Shown here piece by piece: positions 27,090 to 35,891 of a DNA stretch of 64,000 nucleotides. The stretch is from an uncultured Oscillospiraceae bacterium (GTDB lineage: Bacteria; Bacillota; Clostridia; Oscillospirales; Acutalibacteraceae): NCBI GenBank assembly GCA_900541975.1, contig UQLR01000002.1, positions 102,863 to 166,862 of the forward strand, in the 5' to 3' direction. Every line of letters begins with the position of its first letter. The stretch's first letter is position 1. A program made the translations under genes and the position numbers. A model generated the notes under the pieces. That model was not told the origin of the DNA, did no database searches, and saw nothing but the letters and a program-made list of their open reading frames with translations.

Positions 27090-30000
27090 TTATTTTATTT
27101 TCCAAAGCTCGGTTGCATATTGCAGAATGGTTCTGTCGGAAGAGAACAGCCCGGCATTTGCAACATTCTTCAGGCATTTTCTGCCGAAAGAGATTCTGTC
27201 AGAATAATCGTTATTGGCTTTAATTTTGGCTTCTACATAAAGCGGCAGATCGTACAGCAGGTAGTAATGGTCGGCCGCATGCCAGGAGGCGCCTTCAATC
27301 AGCGAAGCATGCAGTTCTTTGAAGCTGCCCTCGCCGGTTGCGCCGCCGTCGTCAAACGTGCCGTCGATCAGCGTGTCTACAACCTTTTTGATCTGCGCGT
27401 TGCTTTCGTAAATCTTTTTCGGGTTGTAGCCTTCTTTTGCAAGGCGATTGATGTCTTCCACACGTGCGCCGAAGATATATTCGTTTTCCTCGCCGGCCTG
27501 CTGTGCAATTTCAACATTTGCGCCGTCGTAGGTGCCAAGCGTTACCGCGCCGTTGAGCATAAACTTCATGTTGCCCGTACCGGAGGCCTCTGTCCCGGCG
27601 GTAGAAATCTGTTCAGAAATGTCTGCCGCCGTTACAATTTTTTCTGCATAAGACACGTTATAATTTGATACAAACATGACTTTCAGCTTATCTTTGGTGT
27701 CGGGGTCGCTGTTTACAAGCTTTGCAATCTCGTTAATATATTTAATAATCGCTTTTGCCCTTGCATAGCCGGGAGCCGCCTTTGCGCCAAAGATAAACGC
27801 AGTTGGGTTCCAGTTTTTCAGTTCGCCGCTTTTCAGTTTGAAGTAAATATCAACAATTGAGAAGGCATTTAAAAGCTGCCTTTTATACTCGTGCAGACGC
27901 TTTACCTGAATATCGAAGATAAAGGACGGATCCACGTCGAAACGATCGTGGTGCTTCATATACGCTGCAAGCTCCGCCTTCTTTTCGGCTTTGATTGCAT
28001 TAAACTGTGCAACCGTTTCGTCGTCAAGCATGTCATTAAGTTTTGCAAGCTCGTCCAGATTTCGGATCCAGCCGTCTCCGATTCTGTCTGTAATAAATTT
28101 AGAAAGCTGCGGATTGCAAAGACCCAGCCAGCGGCGCTGCGTGATGCCGTTGGTTTTATTTTGGAAGCGTTCAGGATAAATTGCATACCAGTCGGACAGA
28201 ACGTCGTGTTTTAAAATTTCCGTATGAATCCAGGCAACGCCGTTTGTGTAGCTGGAAGCATAAATGGCAAGCCTTGCCATGTGAACTACGCCGCTGTCTA
28301 TAATGCGCATGTCGTCTAGTTTTGTGCGGACGGGCTTCGGTTCCTTTTCTGCTTCTTCTTCCTCTTGCTTGTGATCTGGCGCCGCCTGTGTGGAGGCAGG
28401 AACATTAAGCCCTTTTTCCGACAGGTCTCTTACAAGGCGCTGGTCGATCTGCTCAATAATTGCAAAAATTTCCGGAATAACGCTTTGCATCAGGTCGATG
28501 CTCCATTTTTCAAGCGCTTCCGACATAACGGTGTGATTTGTGTAAGCAAACGTCTTCTGTGCGATTTCATAAGCCTGGTCAAAGGAAAGGCCGTCTGCCG
28601 TCAGAAGACGGATTAACTCGGGAATTGCAACGACAGGATGTGTGTCGTTGAGCTGAATGGCGCAATGCTGCGCAAATTTGCTGTAATCGTTGCCGTTTTT
28701 CTTTTTGTAGCGTTTGATAATATCCTGTATAGACGCACTACAGAAGAAATATTGCTGCTTTAAGCGCAAAATTTTGCCTTCATAGCTGTTGTCGTTTGGA
28801 TACAGAACTCTGGAAATGTCTTCCGCTGCATTTTTTTCCGCGACGGCCTCGTTATATTTACTGTTATTAAAATCAAGGAAGCTAAAATCATGCACAGCCT
28901 CCGCCTGCCACAAACGCAGCGTATTGATATTGTCTGTGCCGTAGCCGATCACCGCCATATCGTAGGGAACGGCGTTTACGGTCTGGTCTGCAAAGGTAAC
29001 TGTTACAATATCTTCTTCTCTGCGGATGCACCACGGGTCGCCAAAATGCTGCCAGTCGTCTGCGACTTCTACCTGGAAGCCGTTTTCAATCAGCTGCTTG
29101 AACAGGCCGTATTTGTAGCGGATGCCATAGCCGTCAAGCGGTACGTCCTGTGTAGCGGCGCTGTCCAGAAAACATGCGGCAAGACGTCCCAGGCCGCCGT
29201 TGCCCAGTGCGGCGTCGTCGATGTCTTCAAATAGATTGATGTCGATGCCCTTTTCTGCCAAAATCTGCCGAACGTCTTCCAAAATGCCCATGCAGTAAAG
29301 ATTGTTGTACATCATACGTCCCATCAGAAACTCTGCAGAAAAATAATATGCCCTGCGCATATTTGCATGGTTTTCTCTGCTCTTTTCCCATCTGTCTGCA
29401 ATCTCACCCATCATGACTTTACCGACAACCATATGCAGTTCAGAGGGCGTAAGCTCCTCTATTTTTTTGCAATATGCATTTTTAGCTGTTTGGATAAGAT
29501 TATCTTTGATACGGTTTTGCTCCATTGGTTCGTCATCCTCCAGTCTACCATATGTCTTTGACAATTTCCTTAATCTATATGCTAACTCTTTAGAGAGAGC
29601 CCCGCGTTTTATACGCCATTCCCAGTTGCCGCCCAAAGTTGACGGAATGTTCATCCTGGCCTGCGTGCCCAACCCCAGCACGTCTTGTATTTGAATAATA
29701 GCATAGTCGGCGACGCTTGCGTATGCCGTGCGGATAATACCCCAGTTATAGCCTTCTTCTTTGGAAAGATTGCAATAGTTTACTGCAAATTCCACATCCT
29801 TTTCCTGCGCGCTGCCAAACCATCCCATAATGGTGTCGTTGTCATGCGTGCCGGAATATACTACGCAGTTTGTAGTGTAATTGTGCGGCAGATAGTTGTT
29901 TTCTTCGGTGCTGTCAAACGCAAATTCCAGCACCTTCATACCTGGGTAGCCGGAATCCTGCAGCAGTTTTTTTACGCCGGGCGTTAAAAAACCAAGGTCT

Positions 30001-31031
30001 TCTGCAATAATGGGAATATCGCCAAGCTTTTTTTTCATCAGCTCAAAGAACCGGATCCCGGGGCCTTCCATCCATTTGCCGTTTATGGCGTTTTCAGCCG
30101 GATAAGGAATGGCATAGTAAGAATCAAAGCCTCTGAAATGGTCGATTCTTGTAATATCAAACAATTTGGCGTTTCCGGCTATGCGCTTGAACCACCAGTC
30201 GTATTTTGTTTTCTTCAGGTAAGACCAGTCATAAAGCGGGTTGCCCCACAATTGGCCGGTTGCGGAAAAATAATCCGGTGGACAGCCCGCCACGCAAACG
30301 GGATTGCGGTCTTTATCCAGCCAGAATACCTCTGGATTGGCCCATGTGTCTGCGCTGTCCATAGCCACATAGATGGGGATATCGCCTACAATTAAAATCC
30401 CCAGGGAATTTACATAGGACTTGAACTTTTCCCATTGTTTAAAGAAAAGGTACTGCACAAACATCCAATACCGTATTTCGTACTGAAGTTTTTCCTTGTA
30501 CTGCGCAACAGCCTTTGGCTTTCTTAAACGAATGTCTTCGTCTGGCCACTGTGTCCATGCCTGCATCTGGAAACTCTTTTTTACAGCCATGTAAAGCGCA
30601 TAGTTTTCAAGCCAGTCTGCATTTTCTTTTATAAAAGTTTCAAACGCGCGAGCATCTTTTTCGCCGGCGGACTTTGAAAAATTGGAAAAAGCGCTGTACA
30701 GAACGTCGAAACGCGCCTTGTAGATTTTTTCGTAATCGACCTTTTCCGGGTTGTCGCCCCAGTCGCGGTCTTTTATATCATTTTTACTGATAAAGCCTTC
30801 TTCCGCCAGCGTATCCAGATCAATCATATACGGATTGCCCGCATAGGTTGAAAAAGACTGGTAAGGGGAATCTCCATAGCTTGTGGGGCCTACGGGGAGA
30901 ATCTGCCAGATTTTTTGCCCCGACGCCTTTAGAAAGTCGGCAAACTCGTAAGCGTCTTTTCCAATGGTGCCTATGCCATAGGGAGTGGGAAGGGATGTAA
31001 TGGGCATTAATATACCCGCGCATCTTGCCAT
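27090..31031 (-). CDS. Fused 4-alpha-glucanotransferase (MalQ) - alpha-glucan phosphorylase (GlgP)
   Basis: 1313 residues in one uninterrupted frame. Residues 1 to about 498 are a complete GH77 amylomaltase: nucleophile Asp297 (TRIDHFRG), acid/base Glu344 (IIAEDLG) and Asp397 (THDNDT). Residues about 503-1313 are a complete GT35 phosphorylase: YYFSAEFLMGR at 562, NGGLGRLAACFLDS at 611, and the pyridoxal phosphate lysine Lys1156 (GTGNMKF). Together they would trim and rearrange maltodextrins or glycogen and release glucose-1-phosphate. At the junction, a GGAGG (minus strand, 29541-29537) lies 11 bases before Met503 (29525), so the phosphorylase might also be made alone. A charged insertion (about 876-903, rich in Glu) interrupts the phosphorylase. 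GGAG precedes the ATG at 31031. Confidence 0.93.
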   Translation of the reverse strand: MARCAGILMPITSLPTPYGIGTIGKDAYEFADFLKASGQKIWQILPVGPTSYGDSPYQSFSTYAGNPYMIDLDTLAEEGFISKNDIKDRDWGDNPEKVDYEKIYKARFDVLYSAFSNFSKSAGEKDARAFETFIKENADWLENYALYMAVKKSFQMQAWTQWPDEDIRLRKPKAVAQYKEKLQYEIRYWMFVQYLFFKQWEKFKSYVNSLGILIVGDIPIYVAMDSADTWANPEVFWLDKDRNPVCVAGCPPDYFSATGQLWGNPLYDWSYLKKTKYDWWFKRIAGNAKLFDITRIDHFRGFDSYYAIPYPAENAINGKWMEGPGIRFFELMKKKLGDIPIIAEDLGFLTPGVKKLLQDSGYPGMKVLEFAFDSTEENNYLPHNYTTNCVVYSGTHDNDTIMGWFGSAQEKDVEFAVNYCNLSKEEGYNWGIIRTAYASVADYAIIQIQDVLGLGTQARMNIPSTLGGNWEWRIKRGALSKELAYRLRKLSKTYGRLEDDEPMEQNRIKDNLIQTAKNAYCKKIEELTPSELHMVVGKVMMGEIADRWEKSRENHANMRRAYYFSAEFLMGRMMYNNLYCMGILEDVRQILAEKGIDINLFEDIDDAALGNGGLGRLAACFLDSAATQDVPLDGYGIRYKYGLFKQLIENGFQVEVADDWQHFGDPWCIRREEDIVTVTFADQTVNAVPYDMAVIGYGTDNINTLRLWQAEAVHDFSFLDFNNSKYNEAVAEKNAAEDISRVLYPNDNSYEGKILRLKQQYFFCSASIQDIIKRYKKKNGNDYSKFAQHCAIQLNDTHPVVAIPELIRLLTADGLSFDQAYEIAQKTFAYTNHTVMSEALEKWSIDLMQSVIPEIFAIIEQIDQRLVRDLSEKGLNVPASTQAAPDHKQEEEEAEKEPKPVRTKLDDMRIIDSGVVHMARLAIYASSYTNGVAWIHTEILKHDVLSDWYAIYPERFQNKTNGITQRRWLGLCNPQLSKFITDRIGDGWIRNLDELAKLNDMLDDETVAQFNAIKAEKKAELAAYMKHHDRFDVDPSFIFDIQVKRLHEYKRQLLNAFSIVDIYFKLKSGELKNWNPTAFIFGAKAAPGYARAKAIIKYINEIAKLVNSDPDTKDKLKVMFVSNYNVSYAEKIVTAADISEQISTAGTEASGTGNMKFMLNGAVTLGTYDGANVEIAQQAGEENEYIFGARVEDINRLAKEGYNPKKIYESNAQIKKVVDTLIDGTFDDGGATGEGSFKELHASLIEGASWHAADHYYLLYDLPLYVEAKIKANNDYSDRISFGRKCLKNVANAGLFSSDRTILQYATELWKIK

Positions 31032-31157
31032 AGAACCAGCTCCAATCCTAAAAAAATCGTTTTATTCTTTGTACTTCTGTACGGCCGGTCTCCTGCGGTT
31101 GCAGCCTGCAACCGCCCAAAAGAAAAAGTGCATGCGCACAATTACCACTGGTCTATC

Positions 31158-31186
31158 AGTTTACCATAAAATGACATGTTAAGCAA
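31158..31186 (-). promoter_or_regulatory. Probable promoter of the malQ-glgP gene
   Basis: On the minus strand TTGCTT (31186-31181), 17 bases, then TAAACT (31163-31158). The leader that follows carries a GCGGTTGCA/TGCAACCGC hairpin at 31096-31116. Confidence 0.55.
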
Positions 31187-31257
31187 GAGGAATATTCACG
31201 ATACAGCGGGATTAAAAGCAAAGGAAACTGCACGTTTTGTACGATAAAATGCGTAAT

Positions 31258-31791
31258 TTACCGGTTAAGCGCCTGTAATGCACTGTATAAGGCGACACAG
31301 GCGGCCGTATGACGTATGCGCTGCCTGCTGCCATCGCCGGCGTCTGCAAGAAGAGCTTTTATAACGGTTGTGTGATCCGTTGTGCTGCAGCCAATAAAAA
31401 CCAGCCCCACCGGTTTTTCTCCTGTTCCGCCGGACGGCCCGGCTATGCCTGTTGTGGAAATCCCGATATCTGCGCCTGCCAGCCGCCGGACACCCTGCGC
31501 CATTTGTGCCGCGGTCTGCATGGATACGGCACCGTACTGCAAAAGCGTTTTAGCGTTTACCTGCAAAAGCTGTTCCTTTATATGATTTGCATACGCGCAT
31601 ACGCCGCAGTCGAACACGGAGGAGGCTCCGGGGACTGAGGTGATTTTTTCGCATACCAATCCGCCTGTGCAGCTTTCGGCCGCGGCAATTTTACAGCCGC
31701 TATGCTTTAACGCTGACACCAGCAGGGGTGCAAGCTGCGCTTCTGTAAGGTTTTTTCCTGTAAGCAGGGTATGAAATTCCGTGGCGGTCAC
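31258..31791 (-). CDS. pncC: CinA C-terminal family protein, nicotinamide-nucleotide amidase (PncC)
   Basis: 177 residues starting at GTG 31791, with GGAAGGAAG upstream. It corresponds to the C-terminal domain of CinA alone, which is the stand-alone PncC form. PncC deamidates nicotinamide mononucleotide in NAD recycling. Seen: CKIAAAESCTGGLVCEKITSVPGASSVFDCGVCAYAN and the signature STTGIAGPSGGTGEKPVGLVFIG. The N-terminal molybdopterin-like domain of full CinA is absent. It is transcribed in the same direction as the malQ-glgP gene but lies upstream of that gene's probable promoter, with 227 bases between. Confidence 0.88.
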   Translation of the reverse strand: MTATEFHTLLTGKNLTEAQLAPLLVSALKHSGCKIAAAESCTGGLVCEKITSVPGASSVFDCGVCAYANHIKEQLLQVNAKTLLQYGAVSMQTAAQMAQGVRRLAGADIGISTTGIAGPSGGTGEKPVGLVFIGCSTTDHTTVIKALLADAGDGSRQRIRHTAACVALYSALQALNR

Positions 31792-32015
31792 AAAAAGACT
31801 TCCTTCCGGTTTTATCCAGAAAAGTTTCCGGTATATTGCTATTCTATGCCAAAAAGTTTTAAAAACACGTTACATAATAGCAGATGCCCGTAAATTGTCA
31901 ACTAATATTTTGATTTTTGCTGTTTTATACAATATGTGTGTTTGCAATCGCAGGCTTTCTCTGCTATATTATAAAAAACGCATTAAAAAGAAATACAGAA
32001 AAAAGGGGTGCGGCC

Positions 32016-32741
32016 ATGGCCTGGTTTTTTACAGATGCAGATTTTAAAGAAACCGTCGAAATCATGGGGGAAGACGCCCGCCATATTGTAAAATCGCTCC
32101 GGATGGCAGCAGGCGAACAGCTTACCCTGTGCAGCCCGGACGGTATGCAGCATACGTGCACGATTGAAACCATTACGCACGACTGCGTGGTTGCAAAAGT
32201 TCTGGAAAGCCGGCCCTGTCAAAATGAACCAGACGTGCAGGTGACCTTGTTCCAGGCGTTGCCGAAAGGGGATAAAATGGACCTGATTGTGCAAAAAGCG
32301 GTGGAGCTTGGCGTGTATAAAATTGTGCCGATCCTTACGCAGCGGTGCGTTTCACGGCCGGATGAAAAAACGCTGCGCAGAAAATGTATGCGCTGGCAGA
32401 AAATTGCGCGCAATGCGGCGCAGCAGGCGCGCAGGGGAAGGATCCCGAAAGTGGAAACAACGCTTATGTTTACACAGGCAGCGCAGTGCAGCGGGAAATA
32501 TGACCGGACAATTCTTTTTTACGAATGCGGCGGCAAACGTGTGGGAGATATCCTGAAAACGACAGATAGAAGCATCGCGATTTTTATTGGAAGCGAAGGC
32601 GGGTTTACACCGGAGGAAGCCGCGCTTATACAGGAAAACGGCGGGGAGGCCGCTACACTGGGAAAAAGGATTCTGCGTGCAGAAACAGCGCCGCTTGCGG
32701 CCTTGTCTGTGCTGATGTATGCGACGGGGAACTTTGCATAA
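32016..32741 (+). CDS. rsmE: 16S rRNA m3U1498 methyltransferase RsmE
   Basis: 241 residues from the ATG at 32016, after AAAAGGGGTG; an in-frame upstream stretch from 31917 is hydrophobic and lacks support. RsmE methylates N3 of U1498 in 16S rRNA. The N-terminal PUA-like region is followed by the SPOUT knot: QALPKGDKMDLIVQKAVELGV, RNAAQQARRGRIPKV, IGSEGGFTPEEAALIQ and LGKRILRAETAPLAAL. mtnN follows after 29 bases. Confidence 0.95.
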   Translation: MAWFFTDADFKETVEIMGEDARHIVKSLRMAAGEQLTLCSPDGMQHTCTIETITHDCVVAKVLESRPCQNEPDVQVTLFQALPKGDKMDLIVQKAVELGVYKIVPILTQRCVSRPDEKTLRRKCMRWQKIARNAAQQARRGRIPKVETTLMFTQAAQCSGKYDRTILFYECGGKRVGDILKTTDRSIAIFIGSEGGFTPEEAALIQENGGEAATLGKRILRAETAPLAALSVLMYATGNFA

Positions 32742-32770
32742 GCAATATGGTAATGGAAAGGAAGAAGGAA

Positions 32771-33469
32771 ATGACGGTTGGCGTAATTTGTGCGCTTGCA
32801 ATAGAGGTTGAAGGACTCAAAGCGGCGATGAAACAGAAAACGGAAAAAGCAGGGGCGCGGATGACCTATACGCAGGGAACAATCGGCGGCGTGCAGGCCG
32901 TTGCAGTAGAATGTGGGATCGGCAAGGTCAACGCCGCAATTTGTGCCCAGCAGATGATCGACCTGTTTAAGCCCGACATGATAATCAACAGCGGAATAGC
33001 GGGCGCGCTGAGCGGGCAGATTGGCATTGCAGACATTGTGATCGCAAACGACGTGGTACAGCACGATATGGATGGAACTGCAATGGGAGATCCGCTTGGG
33101 GAAATATGGTTTCATGATGAAAAACGTATAGAGATCCCGGCGGATACAAATATTGTAGAACGGCTTAAACAAGCGTGCAGTTCTCTAAAAGACACAAAAG
33201 TAATGTTGGGAAGAATTGCAACAGGCGATGTGTTTGTAGCTGGCAAGGAAAAGCGCTGGGCCATTTATGACCACTTTGGTGCTTTGGCCTGTGAAATGGA
33301 AGGTGGAGCCATTGGGCAGGTTTGCTACAGAAACGGCGTTCCGTTTGGCATACTGCGCTGCATTTCCGACGATATTACAGAAAATGAATTTATGGATTAT
33401 CTGAAATTCCGGGAAATTGCCGCTAAAAAGTCAATTGCGATTATTCAGGCGTTCCTTTCACAGCTTTAA
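32771..33469 (+). CDS. mtnN: 5'-methylthioadenosine/S-adenosylhomocysteine nucleosidase
   Basis: 232 residues from the ATG at 32771; ATGs at 32747 and 32753 are in frame, but AAAGGA at 32757-32762 fits 32771 and the family start (TVGVICALAIEVEGL). The enzyme splits adenine from methylthioadenosine and S-adenosylhomocysteine. Visible: ALAIEVEGLKAAM with the catalytic-region glutamate, INSGIAGAL, IATGDVFVAGKEKR, LACEMEGGAIGQVC with the substrate-binding MEG motif, and LRCISDDI with the catalytic Asp. Its last 29 bases overlap the convergent PH-domain gene. Confidence 0.95.
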   Translation: MTVGVICALAIEVEGLKAAMKQKTEKAGARMTYTQGTIGGVQAVAVECGIGKVNAAICAQQMIDLFKPDMIINSGIAGALSGQIGIADIVIANDVVQHDMDGTAMGDPLGEIWFHDEKRIEIPADTNIVERLKQACSSLKDTKVMLGRIATGDVFVAGKEKRWAIYDHFGALACEMEGGAIGQVCYRNGVPFGILRCISDDITENEFMDYLKFREIAAKKSIAIIQAFLSQL

Positions 33470-34910
33470 ACAGCCGTTCTTCTATTTTTTGCACTGCCTG
33501 CAACGCCTGCGCGTAATCCAGATTTTTTACGGTGAAGGCATGGCGGGATTCAGAAAAAATATAAACCTTTACATTGCAGCTTTCGGTGCGACGCTGGAAA
33601 ATGCTTTGGCGGATCTGTATATACTGGATTTTTTCAAACGGGACGGCGTTTTCTGTGATATTCATACGTGTAAACCCCCGCAGCATGACCGCTTTGTCGT
33701 TATAAGACAAGGCGGTTTTTTTAAACGCAACTACCCGGAACGCCGTCCACATGAGCAAAGCGGGAATGCAAAAAAGCAGCAGCAACAGCAGAATCTGGCT
33801 GAACAACCCCAGCGCATTTAAAAGGAACGCAGCGGGGGCGACGCTGAGCAGGCAGAACAAAGGCAGGTATAAAAAGTTTTTCAGCCTTTTGGGCGGCGGC
33901 TGTATGCCAATGGTAAAATTAAGGGTTCGGCCGCTTAAATTTGCAAGCGCCCGCTCAAGCGACTGCTTGTCCTGCGCAGGCAACAGCAGGCTTTTGTCGC
34001 CCTTTGCCTTGCCGGACCCAATTGTATGAATATATACGCTTTTCAAGCGAAGCAGCAGCATTAAAATGCTCTGTCTGCCGGATAAAGCATTGATTTTTTC
34101 CACCTCTGTAACAAACAGGCTGCGGCTGATAAGGCCGCGGCGAATAAGCAGCAGGTTTTGGCGTTTTTCTACAGAAAAACGCGCATAGCGCGCGACCTGC
34201 ACAATGTAAGCGACAAAATAGCCGAAGACAAGGATGCCGGCAATATAGGCGGCAACGGGCGGCAGCCCGATGGAGGCGATATACACGCCCAGGTTTACAC
34301 CTTCGTACAGTTTTTCACTGAATTCCTGCCCCAATATTGTGCCGACCCGCTTTACGAACGGAGCAAACAGAAGAAGGCCGGTAAAGGAGTTTGACCAGGT
34401 GGCCGCCATAAGCAAAATGCGCCGCAGAGAGCTTTTATAGACATAAGAAACGCCCGTTTGCGGGTACAAAATGCCAAGTGCTCTTCCGGTTTGCTTATAG
34501 GACAGCACCAGGCTGACGTCACTTTTGTTTTTAATGGAACCGGGCGTGTCTATATGAAGCTTTTGCGCACCAAACAGGCCTGGGATAATATTTTTCTGTA
34601 CCAATACGGACTGGACACAGCGCTGCGGGACATGTGCACTGCGCCTTGCAAACCAGCCGCGGCGCAGGTAAATCCCTCTTCTGAGCACACGGTAAAAAAT
34701 GCTGCGATATTCCAAAACGGCGGCAAGGACCAGGCACAGGACAAACAGGATATTCACGCCAACCGCGCCGATTATTTCAGCGATGCTTTGCGGAGCAAAA
34801 AGCAGGTACTGCAAAAGCGGGAGAATCAACAGATATGTAAAACGCGATAAATAGGTAGAAATCGTGTAGGGGTGCGCTTTTTTATAGATATTGCACTTGC
34901 TTTTTTTCAA
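33441..34910 (-). CDS. YdbT-like membrane protein with bacterial PH (bPH2) domains
   Basis: About 489 residues. I place the start at the TTG at 34910 because GGAGGT lies about eight bases upstream; a GTG at 34919 overlaps that site. Two N-terminal membrane segments are followed by three stretches resembling bPH2/DUF304 domains separated by paired membrane helices (about 180-235 and 350-390), each with the pattern of a basic strand after the helices (FYRVLRRGIYLRRGWFARRSAHVPQRCVQSV; ENLLLIRRGLISRSLFVTEVEKINAL; MLRGFTRMNITENAVPFEKIQYIQIR). It is encoded 64 bases after its YdbS-like partner. In Bacillus the ydbST pair is a sigma-W envelope-stress operon tied to bacteriocin resistance. Confidence 0.85.
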   Translation of the reverse strand: MKKSKCNIYKKAHPYTISTYLSRFTYLLILPLLQYLLFAPQSIAEIIGAVGVNILFVLCLVLAAVLEYRSIFYRVLRRGIYLRRGWFARRSAHVPQRCVQSVLVQKNIIPGLFGAQKLHIDTPGSIKNKSDVSLVLSYKQTGRALGILYPQTGVSYVYKSSLRRILLMAATWSNSFTGLLLFAPFVKRVGTILGQEFSEKLYEGVNLGVYIASIGLPPVAAYIAGILVFGYFVAYIVQVARYARFSVEKRQNLLLIRRGLISRSLFVTEVEKINALSGRQSILMLLLRLKSVYIHTIGSGKAKGDKSLLLPAQDKQSLERALANLSGRTLNFTIGIQPPPKRLKNFLYLPLFCLLSVAPAAFLLNALGLFSQILLLLLLFCIPALLMWTAFRVVAFKKTALSYNDKAVMLRGFTRMNITENAVPFEKIQYIQIRQSIFQRRTESCNVKVYIFSESRHAFTVKNLDYAQALQAVQKIEERLFKAVKGTPE

Positions 34911-34974
34911 TTTGCACACCTCCAGAATTTTTGCTTTGTTCAGGGCGTATTTTTTGCTGCAGGCGCCGCTCTGC

Positions 34975-35409
34975 TCAAATAGATTGGTCGTTCAGCAGTC
35001 TTTTGAGCCGGATTACACTCTGCTCGTCTACATGGTTGAGTATGACGATGGACCCGGCGGTATGAAAAAAGACAGAGTAGATATGGCAAAGCCGCTGTAT
35101 GGGCGTTTGTACATATTCTGTATACTGGATCCTGTCTTTTGTTAGTTTGTACCGTTTATGGATTATTACGCCTTTTTCCAAAAGCAGATTGTTTTTATAA
35201 AGAATAAAGAAATAGCTCCGGTACAGGGCTGGAATATAAAATACCATGACCGCAAAGTAGACAAGTGTGCATAAAACGCCCAGGGTACAGGCAGCCCATG
35301 GGCTAAAGACGAAGATTGCGCCGCACAAAAAGGCGCACAGCGCCACCGCTGCGGTTGCACGCAGGCGCCAAATAAAAATCGAGGCAGGCGCAAGACAGGT
35401 CTTTTCCAT
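34975..35409 (-). CDS. YdbS-like membrane protein with one bPH2 domain
   Basis: 144 residues from the ATG at 35409, which has AAAAGGAGGA nine bases upstream. Two membrane helices (about residues 18-65) are followed by one PH-type domain: LYKNNLLLEKGVIIHKRYKLTKDRIQYTEYVQTPIQR, ending with VDEQSVIRLKRLL. It pairs with the larger protein downstream, and the two probably form a membrane complex. Function in this host is inferred from the Bacillus pair only. Confidence 0.85.
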   Translation of the reverse strand: MEKTCLAPASIFIWRLRATAAVALCAFLCGAIFVFSPWAACTLGVLCTLVYFAVMVFYIPALYRSYFFILYKNNLLLEKGVIIHKRYKLTKDRIQYTEYVQTPIQRLCHIYSVFFHTAGSIVILNHVDEQSVIRLKRLLNDQSI

Positions 35410-35501
35410 ATGCAGTCCTCCTTTTAACAGATCAACATTATACATACATTATGCCAAAAAAAGCGTTTGAAAATTTTATTTAACGGAAATATAAATGTGT
35501 A

Positions 35502-35530
35502 TTGACAAAAAGCGCGTAGTTGGATAAAAT
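35502..35530 (+). promoter_or_regulatory. Sigma-A promoter of the T-box/ilvB-cimA operon
   Basis: Perfect -35 TTGACA (35502-35507), 17 bases, then TAAAAT (35525-35530). Confidence 0.85.
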
Positions 35531-35544
35531 ATAGAAAACGATAA

Positions 35545-35826
35545 AACTGGTAAATGCGACGACAGGGAAGAGTATTTTGGCCTTACGTTTTCAGAGAGCC
35601 GCCGGTTGGTGCAAGGCGGCAGCGTATCCACAAAGAAAATCGCCCTTGAGCAGTCCGCTGAATTTTAGCAAGTAAGCGCGACCGGCGGCCCGCCGTTATA
35701 CGGGAAAGCATTCGGCTGGAAGGCCCGATGCTCAAAGAGGCCTGTGTAAAAAGCAGGCAAGCAGAGTGGTACCGCGAAGCATGGCTTTCGTCTTTGTAAA
35801 AAGGACGAGAGCCGTTTTTATTTGTA
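35545..35826 (+). promoter_or_regulatory. T-box riboswitch, apparent isoleucine specifier
   Basis: The T-box core GAGTGGTACCGCG is at 35764-35776, followed by a terminator stem (GGCTTTCGTCTT with AGGACGAGAGCC) and a T run ending at about 35820. Stem I landmarks upstream are GGGAAGAGTA (35564-35573) and the AGAGAGCCGCCGGTTGGTGC distal loop. The most likely specifier triplet is ATC at 35639-35641 (AAAATCGCCCTTGAG), an isoleucine codon. The UGGU bulge fits a tRNA ending ACCA, as tRNA-Ile does. Uncharged tRNA-Ile would pair here and let transcription run into ilvB-cimA, two steps of isoleucine synthesis by the citramalate route. The T-box is certain; the specifier is inferred. Confidence 0.92.
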
Positions 35827-35891
35827 CCGGCGTTTGCCGGAAGCAGATTGCATACGCATTTATACGAAGAAACAGGGTTAGGTGAGAAACA

